Of a stretch of 64,000 nt of DNA, positions 34,360-44,102 are shown one piece after another (the stretch's first letter is position 1; the number at the start of each line of letters is the position of its first letter). Below the pieces are notes generated by a model. That model did no database searches. It was not told where the DNA came from and worked only from the letters and a program-made list of their open reading frames with translations. The position numbers and the translations under genes are program-made. Source of the DNA: Galdieria sulphuraria (Eukaryota > Rhodophyta > Bangiophyceae > Galdieriales > Galdieriaceae); the NCBI RefSeq assembly GCF_000341285.1, contig NW_005178436.1, forward strand, positions 1 through 64,000. The letters are read 5' to 3'.

Positions 34360-35065
34360 ATGTCTGAACATTCTTCTTCAGCTATGGTTATAGATACTCT
34401 TCCAGCGGGTTCACTTTCAGCTGTTGCCAGAAAGAGACTCCTAAAAGAACTTCGAGAATGGGTAACGGGTGACCCTGTCCCTGGAATGTCCGTTCAACAA
34501 CCGGAAAGATTGGACTTGTATATTCATTGTTTTTGAAAAGCCTTATACTATACTGACTCTGGTTGATAGGTGGTATGTAAAGGTGGTTGGTGCTGAGGAC
34601 ACTATTTTTGTAGGAGAAGAGTATACTTTGCGTTTTAGTTTTCCTCGAGAAGTGAGTTATGGGTTAATGGTTATTCTTGATATCTTTATCATACTTATGT
34701 AAATAGTATCCTATTGAAGCGCCGGAAGTTGTCTTTCTTCAACCTACTCCCGCTCATCAACATGTTTATACCAATGGCCATAGTAAGTATCCATTCGGTA
34801 ACTTTGCTATGGATTGACAGTGATAGTTTGTTTGAATGTCTTGTATGATGGTTGGAGTCCAGCGTTGACGGTTACTTCGGTTTGTTTGAGCATTCTGAGT
34901 ATGTTGAGTAGTGCAACTGAAAAGGTAAGTTGGCAATATTTTTGTAGTCCATAATATATGAAGATATCATAGGGCATTCCCAAAGATAACGATGCTTATA
35001 TAAGAAACAGTCGAGGTCGTTCACCTAAATTGACTCGTTGGCTATTTCATGATGATAGTGTTTGA
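34360..35065 (+). CDS. Ubiquitin-conjugating enzyme E2 of UBE2W/UBC16 type
   Basis: Five exons joined over short introns. The start at 34360 gives MSEHSSSAMVIDTLPAG ahead of ARKRLLKELREW. The UBC fold follows: PPGM-like PVPGMSVQQ; YPIEAPEVVF; HVYTNGHICLNVLYDGWSPA with the active cysteine; SVCLSILSMLSS; and an end reading LTRWLFHDDSV. The TNGHICL context and the RWxxHDD-type end are hallmarks of UBE2W, which ubiquitinates protein N-termini in animals. It is absent as one ORF because of four introns. Divergent from PTH with 119 nt between starts. Confidence 0.88.
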
Positions 35066-35129
35066 GACTCTTTTAAAACCTCAAGTTATATTATAGTCGA
35101 AATATGCATATATCTCTATTTCGGTTTTC

Positions 35130-35930
35130 CTAACAAAACACAGTTTTTCGTTGAAAGACATTCCAATATGGAGTGTCTTGTCCTCGACGTTTCATTCTTT
35201 GAGCTTCATCCGTATGATTCAATAGATAAGGAAGAAGAACATCTTGTTGCTATTAACAATAATCAATCACTTGCCATTCTCCATTCTTGATACTCACCTT
35301 CACAAGTTCTTTGTCCATCGTCAAAAACAAAGGATGTTGTGCGAACAAATTGGTCTATCCCTTATCAGCAACAACTGTTCTCAGTTATACACAACTTACC
35401 ATCCACGCAAATAATTCCTCCACATCAGTTACTATATAAATCATACCACCTGGTCGTAAACAATAGGCAGCTTCTGATAAAAACCTTAAACTCACCAAAC
35501 GTTGACGATGTTTCTTCTTCTTGAAGTGAGGATCAGGAAAACATATGAAAAACTTTTCTACACTCGACGGAGGAAAATAAAATGGTAAGAATTTCATACA
35601 ATTGGTTCGAATAAAGCCAATATTTCGATATCCTTTGCTATTCAAACGACGCAACTCTTCCAACTTGGTGACACAATAAGAAGCTACTCTATCTCGAATC
35701 TCCATACCCAACATATACTTGTTTGGAAACGCAATGGATAGCTCACACAATAAGCCACCATAACCACAACCTAAATCGACATAGTCAATAGGATGACTGC
35801 CTACATCAGGAATAAAAGGTGACCAATCAAAACGAAGAGGATCCTCAGGCACCAGAAACTCGGCATCATTGAGAGGATTGCTATGTGCTCTAGCTCGAAA
35901 GTCTCTTTTACTAGTTACAAAACTAGCCAT
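35130..35930 (-). CDS. tRNA (guanine-N7)-methyltransferase (TrmB/METTL1)
   Basis: Installs m7G46 in tRNA variable loops. Three exons; the first ends in EELFAWM, the second begins TNLFAQHPLF and ends ELVK, and the last ends RKTVFC. Seen: SAM-binding VDLGCGYGGLL; LGMEIRDRVA; NIGFIRTN; the catalytic FPDPHFKKKKHRQR block; and SEAAYCLRPGGMIYIVTD. All are diagnostic. The N-terminus SKRDFRARAHSNPL is the usual RxRxHxNPL signature. Divergent from the OXLD1 gene. Confidence 0.92.
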
Positions 35931-36028
35931 AAGGAATCAGCTTTATCCGTAATTACAAAGTGGAATGTTTCCCAACCAACCAACTAACCAACTAGTCATC
36001 TTCTTGAAGTGAACCATCCGAATGTAGA

Positions 36029-36361
36029 ATGACGACGTTGAAACAGCTATCGGTAACTTTACAAATAGTAAATAGTATAAAAGAATATTTTACGTCTACA
36101 ACATTGCTACACAGAAAAATGGGAAGATTGAGGAATATGTGTTCATGGTCCAGCCAAAGAAAGGAAAGAGTAACAACTGAAACAGAAGAAGAGGATGTAC
36201 TTGGTTTGAACGAGGAGGCCTCGAGACGTAAAGTTTCGAGACCAGAACCTCCACCACCTGAGAGTTGTTGTGGTAACGGTTGTCCTGACTGTGTATGGAC
36301 TGTTTATTTACAACAATTGGAGGAATTTGAAGAACAACTGAAGAAAAACAAGAAAACTTGA
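36029..36361 (+). CDS. Oxidoreductase-like domain protein (OXLD1)
   Basis: 110 residues, no intron. The C-terminal half holds PEPPPPESCCGNGCPDCVW followed by VYLQQLEEFEEQL, the full Oxidored-like domain with its three-cysteine CCGxGCxxCVW core. The N-terminal part is basic and hydroxylated, fitting a mitochondrial presequence; a shorter start at 36119 is possible. Molecular function of the family is poorly known; animal OXLD1 is mitochondrial. Confidence 0.82.
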   Translation: MTTLKQLSVTLQIVNSIKEYFTSTTLLHRKMGRLRNMCSWSSQRKERVTTETEEEDVLGLNEEASRRKVSRPEPPPPESCCGNGCPDCVWTVYLQQLEEFEEQLKKNKKT

Positions 36362-36665
36362 GAAGAATGACTCTATGTGTTCATATATATATATGTTTGT
36401 GTTTTCAAAACAAGGTCGGGATAGGAATATCAGAACGAAGAGAGAGATGATAAAAGTAGCACAGCAAAAGTTGATATGGGAAAGAAACAGAACATGTCCA
36501 AGCAAAGGAGATTAATCGACGGTTCCGTGGTTGAAGTACAGACATACGAGGTTCCAAGCTGGAAGGTGGAGTTTCTCTATGGATAGGCTGTGTCGAGTGA
36601 ACATATATTTTGAATCATATTGATGAAAATCTCAACAACAATAGAAATAAAAAAACAAGTATTCT
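36362..36665. other. Convergent spacer
   Basis: About 300 nt between convergent stops; a short TA run and nothing else recognised. Confidence 0.5.
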
Positions 36666-37703
36666 TCATTCATTCCTACTGGAAAGAATCGTTTCCCAAT
36701 ATTCAACGGTGGAATCGGATACAATAGGCTTCCATTTCCTTTCATACTCCTTGATCATCTGCTTTCTTATGTTACATAATCTTTTCCAATGTTCTTGTTG
36801 ATTTTGGATGTGATCATGACGTCGAATGATATTCGAAATGGCTTTTCGTAATAAGAGATCAAACTGATGCTTTTCACTTGTAGAGCTCAAGTTGGGAGCC
36901 TTGGTTTCAGAAGTGGGAGGAAGAGGAAAAGATAAAAAATAATCAGATAGAATGAATTGAAATAAATCGTACCAAGATAAAGCACCATCCTCCAACTCAT
37001 AAGAGCCATTCAGTGTCACAATATGCTTTCCCATGGATCCAACTCTCTTGGGACTTTCAAAACGTTCCAGTGTACTCTTGACCACTTGTAATGGAGGTGA
37101 ATCATCTCGGAGTGAAAGTCGCTCTAGACAATTTGCAGGATGCAATGTCAAATAAAAAATTAAAAAATGTACACGACAGACACGACAAAGATTGAAAACT
37201 CTACGACGCATGCTATCATACATAAAATTATCGTCAAGTAGAATAAACCAGTGAACGCTATCAGAAATAATATCTGAATACTCTAAACAGTTTGTATATA
37301 AAGGTATAGTAAGAGTTTCAACAAAGTTGATACTGGAATATTCAAGAAACCAACCAGTCTCCTTCTTCCTCAAAGACTGAGACAAACAAACTTCAGATCT
37401 ATCAGAAAGCAGAAATTTAACAATTTCTTCCACAACCAGATAGCCTTTTTTCCATAAATCTGCGTTAAAACCATGTTTACAAGTTCTATCGGCGTGTTGA
37501 CGGTAAACAAAATCGTACTCAACATGCAAAACACAAAAGTGCACAGCACTTGCCGACTCACAGAGTCTGTAAAATTTTTTTGCGGTACTACAAAAAATCT
37601 GAGGGACCAGACTTTCACAAAAGGTCTTGCAAAAAGTAGTTTTGCCTGCACCTGGAGCTCCACAGAGTACAACAACCGTGCTGTTTCGACAATTGTAAGT
37701 CAT
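36666..37703 (-). CDS. PSTK-like P-loop kinase (phosphoseryl-tRNA(Sec) kinase family)
   Basis: About 345 residues, start at MTYNCRN (37703; the frame further up opens only with TTG). No introns. Walker A is CGAPGAGKTTF. The middle reads LLDDNFMYDSMRRRVFNLCR, then LTLHPANCLERLSLRDDSP and LERFESPKR. In PSTK the matching blocks are DDNFYYRSMRYEVYQLAR, FLDCPLETCLQRN and a LEKPNPEKN-like loop. The related Kti12 has DSLNYIKGYRYELYC, which fits less well. PSTK phosphorylates seryl-tRNA(Sec) on the way to selenocysteine. It is divergent, so a noncanonical kinase of this family cannot be excluded. Confidence 0.62.
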   Translation of the reverse strand: MTYNCRNSTVVVLCGAPGAGKTTFCKTFCESLVPQIFCSTAKKFYRLCESASAVHFCVLHVEYDFVYRQHADRTCKHGFNADLWKKGYLVVEEIVKFLLSDRSEVCLSQSLRKKETGWFLEYSSINFVETLTIPLYTNCLEYSDIISDSVHWFILLDDNFMYDSMRRRVFNLCRVCRVHFLIFYLTLHPANCLERLSLRDDSPPLQVVKSTLERFESPKRVGSMGKHIVTLNGSYELEDGALSWYDLFQFILSDYFLSFPLPPTSETKAPNLSSTSEKHQFDLLLRKAISNIIRRHDHIQNQQEHWKRLCNIRKQMIKEYERKWKPIVSDSTVEYWETILSSRNE

Positions 37704-38076
37704 GCAAAGACGCAATTACAAAAGCAAGACAGTTAAATTTAACTGTGAAAAATGATAAAATTTAACATGCACATCATTGAAACATTAATATTTATTTATT
37801 TTTTTAATATTAAAAACAAACAGAAATGTTTCCTCTCACGGCGATAAAAAATTTCAGAAATGGTTAATTTGACGATGATAATTTGAGCTTCACAGTCCTG
37901 GATGTTAATTATTTAATTTTTAAATAATTTGAAAATTAAATATTTTTTATCCTTCTATGACACTAACAGTAATATTTACGGGAATTGTCTTTTATTTGAA
38001 CAAAATGAAAACAATGTCACCCGAGAGAAAAAAGTCTCACCAATGAGAAGAAGCAACTGGCTATTTAACCGTAACA
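37704..38076. other. Strongly AT-rich spacer
   Basis: The most A/T-rich spacer noticed in the window, with many TTTAAAT/AATTTAAT-like words including near-palindromes around 37905-37945. It lies between the PSTK-like start and the PsbQ' stop. No gene seen. Confidence 0.6.
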
Positions 38077-38733
38077 TTAAATAGCAACGCCGGCAGCTGA
38101 AGCCCACTCTTGCAATAATTTCATCGCTTGCTGTTGTGCTTGACGGACTTTATCTCCATTCTTCTGTCTCGCCGCGTAGTCTATGTCCTCAATTGATTTT
38201 ATGAAGCTATCGTAAAGTTTTTCAGCTTTCTGTCGAATTCTTTGCTCTGAAATTGATGCCATCATCTTCTTTTGAGCTGATCTCAAATCTGCAACTCTTT
38301 GACGCACTAAACTCTTGATGTCTTCCCAACTTTTTTCGTTAATATACCCAGGTATTTTGGACAGTGAAGCTTTTCCGTCAGTTATTGCCTTTGTATATCT
38401 TGAAATTTCTTCTTCGTTTAAATTTTTATATAATGGTTGGCCTTTTGACTTTAGATCTGCGGTAAAAGGGGAACTCAAACCTTCAACACCAAATATAGAC
38501 AGCTTTGCTGACTCTCCCGACTTTGCAGAAGCATTTTTGGGCAGCAAGAAGAACAGTGACGAAGTCAAGAGAGTTTCTAAAAGCTTCCTTCGATGAGGAT
38601 CGGCGCATTCGATTTGCATTTTTAGTGTGGTTGTCGGTAGCTTCTTTGCTGACAAAGCTTGACAAGGTAACGTACCTGACAACACGATGTTATAAGTTTG
38701 AAATGGTTATAAACAACTTACGATAAAGTCCAT
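38077..38733 (-). CDS. PsbQ'-like photosystem II lumen protein
   Basis: About 190 residues. The long open frame (to 38685) begins with GTG, so an upstream exon is likely: ATG GAC TTT ATC at 38722-38733, a GTAAGT donor and an acceptor near 38644 keep frame, though this 78 nt intron is not certain. The protein has a Lys/Thr-rich start, then HRRKLLETLLTSSLFFLLP and a small-residue cut site. That is a bipartite transit peptide with an Arg pair as in Tat-dependent lumen proteins. The mature part is a helical bundle rich in Lys/Ala/Gln ending in EWASAAGVAI, as expected of red-algal PsbQ' (the 20 kDa extrinsic protein of the oxygen-evolving complex). Confidence 0.6.
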
Positions 38734-39110
38734 TTTGACACTTCTTTGTCCAAGTGTGTTTCGAGTAGTGGTAGGTGGTATCAAGAACGGGGTGAACAAA
38801 AGCATAAAACATGATGTGAGACGGAGATTCCCAATCAGCACCTCACCAATCAAATGGATTTTCTCACCTCAAAAGTGCATGGGGACGATGATGGGGGGAG
38901 GCCATGTTGAAAGAAAACAACGAAAGCATTTACTGCTTCTTATTTGTGACCCCATCGAGAAACGGGGTGGTTGTTATTTCAAAAACATGTGTTTATTAGA
39001 AGCAACTAGGATGTTAGGCTATGCGAATAACCAATCCATGATTAGTCTATTCTTCGTTGCTTTATCTTGAATCATTGGATGTCATGGAGAATAGACTCAT
39101 CCTTCATAAT

Positions 39111-39950
39111 ATGGCCATTGGGAAGCGTTGGGCCTTGTAGTTTGACAAACTGGGCAATTCAAGTTCTTCAGATAGCGTAAACCGTTCACACCGTGAACAA
39201 GCAGATATTGGTGTGAACGGTTCTCAAGGCAGTCCTGCAGTCACTACACAGAGTACAGAAACAACAACTCATATTTCTTCAGTGGGTTCACCTCCTCAAA
39301 GAGTGTTTTCAGAGGATACCCATTCTCTTGAACGTCAGGTTGCTGAACACCGACGCACAAGGGAAACAAGCGGAGGTATGTTTGTGCCTTTTGTAGTTTT
39401 CTTTGTGTTCATCTCGTTTAGATACTTTTGGTACGCCACAAAATTCGCGGCGGGGCTTTGCAGAGGTATTCAGAAGACTGCGGCCGAAAGCAGATGAAAA
39501 ACCAAGGACACCTCGATCCAGTCCAAGAACCAATAATGTATTATTCGTATCTCAATTTATGAGAAGTGTGCTTACAAGTATTAGGACGTTGCTGCTTCTA
39601 GACATCGTCACAACACCAATCGTAGCAATCAAGATTGGGGTGTGTCATCAAGAGAGACCGTGCCTTTGGTGGTTTCTGGTTCAGACTGTGGTTACAAGTT
39701 AGAGGGACCAAAACCACCTCCTCCACCTCCTTTGGTTCCAGAATCAACTGCTGTGTATGAGTTAGTTTCTGAAGATGAGAAGGAGGATATCTGTCCAACT
39801 TGCTTGGAGCCTTATACTGAGGAGAATCCGAAGATAACAGCAAAATGTGGCCATACTTTTCATCTTTCTTGTATTTATGAGTGGCTTGAAAGAAGTCGGT
39901 ATTGTCCTGTCTGTGCCAATATTATGGAATTTGAAGAAAATAACATTTAG
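39111..39950 (+). CDS. RING-H2 E3 ubiquitin ligase (At3g02290-like)
   Basis: Four exons by hand-splicing: 39111-39126, 39172-39375, 39422-39537 and 39585-39950, all in phase, with introns of 45-47 nt. The first exon is only 16 nt and starts MAIGK. The middle is Ser/Thr/Arg-rich and disordered; a Pro run precedes the RING. The RING reads DICPTCLEPYTEENPKI, then KCGHTFHLSCIYEWLERSRY and CPVC. This is nearly the plant At3g02290 RING (CPTCLEEYTxENPKI...CxHxFHLxCIYEWMERS). Unlike the plant relatives no Cys-rich N-terminus is seen, and the start exon is the weakest part of the model. Confidence 0.8.
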
Positions 39951-39954
39951 CTAT

Positions 39955-39958
<4 letters not shown>

Positions 39959-39990
<32 letters not shown>
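39959..39990. repeat. (TA)n microsatellite
   Basis: About 15 TA units starting 9 nt after the RING gene stop codon, so probably in its 3' UTR. Confidence 0.9.
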
Positions 39991-39992
<2 letters not shown>

Positions 39993-40232
39993 ATTAGAAA
40001 CGGAATGTGTTATATATTTTTTGACAAATGGAGATTTCACACCAGTTATCATATGTAACATAATTGAGTGCGCTTGGATAACGGTGAAAGTTAAGACATT
40101 CCTTGTATGATTAGAATATATTCTTTGCTTTCTATGAAAACTGTCGATGAAAGCAAAACGAGATGTGGCCCGTCATCTTGTAGAACAGGAAATATATATC
40201 GTTTGGACAACTCAGTTTACTAGGTTGGAAAC

Positions 40233-40948
40233 TCAATCATCTTCAGGTATGATACCTCCATATTCGACACCTGAGTGAGTGGAATCAGCAAATAGAAGTA
40301 ATAAACTTGACTCTGTTATATACCACTTACCTCCTGATTCAAAAGAATCTCCAAACTGTCGACAGTATACTTCATCTTCTTCTTGCAGTACCACTTCGAC
40401 ATCAGACTTTGGATAGGAAACACACAGCAAAGCATATCTTTTGTTTTTCATTTCTTTCAATAATCCTAACGCCAAAGGTTGTTCTATTCCTAGCAAAAAG
40501 ATATGAAAAAAATTCTGAAGCAAAGACAGTACTTACTTCCGGAAACTACTCTGCAGGCACAAGTAGTACAACAGCCATTAACACAAGAAGAAGGTAATTC
40601 AATTCCTTGTTCTAAAAATGACCACCAGATATATCTATCTGTTGGTACGTCTCGAATGTAGCACTCTCCTGTCCTTTGATTGCGAACAGTAACTCGATAT
40701 TTTCGTGCGTTTGGATCCTTTCCAATCTTCGCTCACCAACATATTACAAACAAAAGAAGGATACCTACTCCAAAGGTTTCACCATGACAAGTCCATGAAA
40801 GATATTGTTGACAGTTTCTAGTCAGTCGCCTAAGGATTCGTGTATAGTAACGAGAGCTTCCATATAAAGGACAGCAATGATGAAAGGAAGTCAATTTCCT
40901 GTTTCTATTAGAATGAAAAGTTGTTCTGCTCTCACAGAAACCATTCAT
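40233..40948 (-). CDS. FdC2-type [2Fe-2S] ferredoxin
   Basis: Plastid ferredoxin variant. Exons: start at 40948 (MNGFCES, transit-peptide-like with many Arg/Ser), a middle exon with the cluster, then two short exons. The 2Fe-2S ligands are in SSCVNGCCTTCACRVVSG (C-x4-C-x2-C) and the fourth in YALLCVSYP. After it comes DVEVVLQEEDEVYCRQFGDSF, the C-terminal extension that marks FdC2 rather than photosynthetic ferredoxin. The end is VEYGGIIPEDD. In plants FdC2 affects chlorophyll synthesis; its redox partner is not settled. The exon 1 splice (GTAGGT...GCGAAG) is inferred by phase. Confidence 0.82.
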
Positions 40949-41166
40949 AACAAGTCTCTTGCAATACTGAGAACTATATCAGTCTGGGAAAGGAGATGAA
41001 AATGAAATGAATGGCTACAATCTTCTCTACTCACGCCACCAATGGATGAAACCAACGATGTGTTCAAGTGACAACCAGCTCATAACGAAAGAATGAATAG
41101 GCAGAAAGAGCAATCATGGTGAAGAACCAACTTGAATGATCAAAGAGTCTGAGAGGACGCCTTCTT
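40949..41166. other. Upstream region of FdC2
   Basis: Spacer with no gene seen, presumed FdC2 promoter; it ends at a TA microsatellite. Confidence 0.4.
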
Positions 41167-41490
41167 TCATATATATATATATATATATATTGTATAGTGA
41201 AATATCAAAGGCATCGGTAAGAGAGAGAGAGACTGCATGTGGACAAAAAGCAACTCCTTTTCAAGTGATATTCTATAAACGCTTTTAACTTCGAATAGAA
41301 ACGTTCGACACCTTTCTGAAAGTGGAATGTAGCAAATATACCAAAAGGTCAACTGATGACTCATTCGAGAATAGATATGGAGCCACAGTTTACCTCGTGC
41401 AAGTTGACATTCTAAACATCCACGAGATGTCCTTTATCGATATCCCAAAATGGTTTCCTTACGTTGACATTTGACAATTCCTAAATCCAT
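41167..41490 (-). CDS. Candidate small spliced Cys-containing gene
   Basis: Speculative. An ATG at 41488-41490 opens a 28 nt exon (MDLGIVKCQ) with a GTAAGG donor, then a 51 nt intron, an 18 nt exon (QCQLAR), a 78 nt intron with a TTTCAG end, and a third exon starting ERCRTFLFEV. Phases agree. The frame then runs into the TA microsatellite before a stop, which argues that the true end is different or the gene is not real. The two Cys pairs (CQQC-like and a following C) are too few to name a family. Confidence 0.25.
41169..41191. repeat. (TA)n microsatellite
   Basis: About 11 TA units between FdC2 and the upstream minus-strand genes. Confidence 0.9.
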
Positions 41491-41519
41491 AAAGAAATCC
41501 AAGTATTTGTCATTCCATT

Positions 41520-42465
41520 TCAAGCAATGTTCATTCGTTGCAACCGAGTCTCTAAAACACTGATGACCGTGGAACATTCTTTCCATAAATAATGAGGAAC
41601 TAATTGTTGTATTTGCTCTTTCAATATATTAAAACGCTGCGTGATCACACTCTTTTCCACTTTCATTTCCTATAGATACCCAAAATAAATAAAACGAATG
41701 TATATGCATTCAACCAGTTTTTCCACTAGATCCATTACTTTTCCAACTTACCCTGAACAAGTTTTCCAACAAAATGAAACTGTTTTCATCCACATAATCG
41801 ATTGAAAAAGTTGCGATAGCATACACTAGCATGCGAAAGAACTTTTGAAATAGGGAAAATAATACGGTCTCTACTACGGTATCTTCTTCTTCTTCTTCTT
41901 CGCGCGGTATTTGACCATTTTCTATGTGTGCGTTCTGTGAAAGTACATCGATGATGTGTTGTTTGTTCGTAACGATGGGAATCACGGCTTCTATACCCGG
42001 TAACGATGAACGATTGACGTTCAACTCTTGCAACTGAAGAACATCGTTAAGAAAACAAAGTCGATTATATGTAATAGACTTATTTTTCCCTACCGTTGGA
42101 CAGGCACTTGCAGTATCAAGTTTTCTAAAGAGCGTTGCAGCAGCGGTATCGAATCCTTTTCCAGCAACGAATAGGGTACGATGCCCGTGAAGGAACCCCA
42201 CTAATTTGAGTGCTTCTTCGTTTAAACTATCAGCCAGTTGTTTTCTCACATGGGTAGAACTCTCCTTGGAAGCAACAGCACGGAGAACTTGTCTTGTTGA
42301 TCGACGGTAGTTATGTTTAGTAGTTCTTCCCAATGACCCTATTTGAGTATCTTTTCCAAGTTGATATTGTGAAGTATGCTTAACATAGTTAGTACCAAGT
42401 TTATTTGTGCAATACAAAAAACCAACACAAGTTTTCATTTCCATGGCGCCAAAAGAAGAATGCAT
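41520..42465 (-). CDS. Unknown protein with organelle-type N-terminus
   Basis: Exon 1 from 42465 (or Met at 42444) to about 42096 ends near TASACPT. An intron of multiple-of-three length (about 57 nt, GTAGGG...CTTCAG) may be removed. The frame then runs through LQELNVNRSSLPGIEAVIP, an acidic EEEEEED run and a hydrophobic helix (FFRMLVYAIATFSIDYV). A further intron leads to the last exon (EMKVEKSVITQRFNILKEQ, ending RMNIA). The N-terminal 60 residues are Thr/Ser/Arg/Lys-rich and resemble a transit peptide. No known domain recognised. Its ATG is 8 nt after the stop of the RCC1 gene on the same strand. Confidence 0.55.
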
Positions 42466-42473
42466 TTTTCTTT

Positions 42474-44047
42474 CTATTCATCTTTGACTGCGATGGCATA
42501 ATTAAATCCAGCATAGATTCGATCCACTTGAAGAGGTTCTCCTTGTTCATTTTGAATAGCAACTGGTTCCCATTTATCTTCTTCTTCTCCTGTTCCAAGT
42601 GCTCCGGCATGTCCACGTCCCCAACTGTACACATATCCTTCACTATCTACAGCCATAGAAAAGAACCATCCAGCTGCAATCCATTGTATAGGTTCTTTTG
42701 CCTGTTGTAATAGTTTCTCTACTATTCGAGGTTCTCCAGGAGAAGTACGTTGTTCTCCGACACCTAAACATCCAAAATGGTTAACACCCCAAGCCCAAAC
42801 TTGACCTCCTTTTGTAAGTCCTAAAGTATGAGCTCCTCCAGAAACTATTTGTTTCCAAGGACCAGGAAGATGAAACAAGGCTTGAGGTTGTTCCCAATTG
42901 ACTTCATTATCAGTTGCAAAACAGTGATATCGACCACAACCCCAACCAAAAGCTACACCTTCCTTATTGATAGCAAACGCATGTCCTGAACCACATGAAA
43001 TATATTCCATTTGTTCCTTTTCTAACGCTCTTATCAAACGAGGACTCGTTTCCATATTTCTATGAGAATGAAATGGTTCCCATAAGAAAATTCCACCAGG
43101 TACTTCTCCATGTCCTAAATGTCCATCGTTTGCTGAACCAAAACTGTAGACCTAAATAGCTCTCATTATTCATCAATGTATTTAATCATTTATAAATACC
43201 TTGCCAGATTCCGACAAAGCTATAGAAAATCCATGTCCCGCTGCAACTTTGATGATTTTTTCCTCTTCTCTAGCCAAAGATTCTACTAGTTGAGGAGTTT
43301 CCATACGTCGACTAATGGTTCCTAATCCTAATTCTCCACGCTTTCCATAACCACATGAATAAAGATGGCCTTGTTCTAAGTCATATATGAGAAGACATAG
43401 TTGGATAATGAAAACAGTGTACTCATAGAGTTGCTTACCTGTGACAAACAAGGAATGTCTATCTCCCGCAGCACAAGTTATTACTTTTTCAGGTATGGAA
43501 TCAATCAAAGTGATTCCTTCTACTTCTTTCAACGAACCTAAACCCAACTAGAGTAGGATAACTAGGTGAACGAAAAAATAATTGAAAACCCATTCTTTTA
43601 CTCACCTGACCATATCTACCTACACCAGAAGAATACACTTGGCCTTGTTGAGTAACAAATAAAGTGAATCCTTGACCACAAGCGACATCTCGAATACTTT
43701 TATCTAGATATCAACGAGAGTGTATCCCATGAGAAAAGATATCACATATATATAAATACAAAACAGCAATTACTTTGTAAGGATGCGACTATTTTGGGTC
43801 GATATACAGAAGTAGCACCTGAAACGTGGTCTTCATATTCCTAAGTCCTGTTTGTCTATAGAATACGAAAACAAAAGTCTCAACTTGCTTTGCCAGCTAC
43901 TTCACTAGGCAAATGACCAGTCCAACCACCGTCCGAGTTACCCCAAGCATATACAATACTTCTTCTTCCTTTTGACTTGTAAGAGTAACGATTATGATAT
44001 ATAAACCTTATGAATAGAATATTCTTCTTCCCATAATAAGAAAACAT
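42474..44047 (-). CDS. RCC1-repeat (beta-propeller) protein
   Basis: Five exons or so, start at MFSYYGKKN (44047; the frame above opens only with TTG). At least six RCC1 blades are visible through motifs such as VYAWGNSDGG, YSCGYGKRGELGLG, VAFGWGCGRYHC, VWAWGVNHFGCLGVG and VYSWGRGHAGALGTG, each paired with an AAGxxxS/H-like strand. RCC1-like propellers serve as Ran GEFs, UVR8 photoreceptors or scaffold proteins. No UVR8 tryptophan triad (GWRHT repeats) is seen, so UVR8 is unlikely. The first intron (43841-43888) begins with GC rather than GT (GCAAGT...ACTTAG, 48 nt), a GC-AG intron needed for the frame. Confidence 0.82.
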
Positions 44048-44102
44048 ATCAATTGGATTTCTCTCTATTGGATTATTCTCCCTTATTATTCTTCTTTGCA
44101 AA

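Noticed and set aside
38735-39070. 111-codon plus-strand frame upstream of the RING gene
   Set aside because: Opens with TTG, has no domain, and the RING gene is explained by a better start at 39111.
42474-44047. RCC1 protein as a UVR8 photoreceptor
   Set aside because: The GWRHT repeats with the tryptophan cluster and the C27-type tail are not seen.
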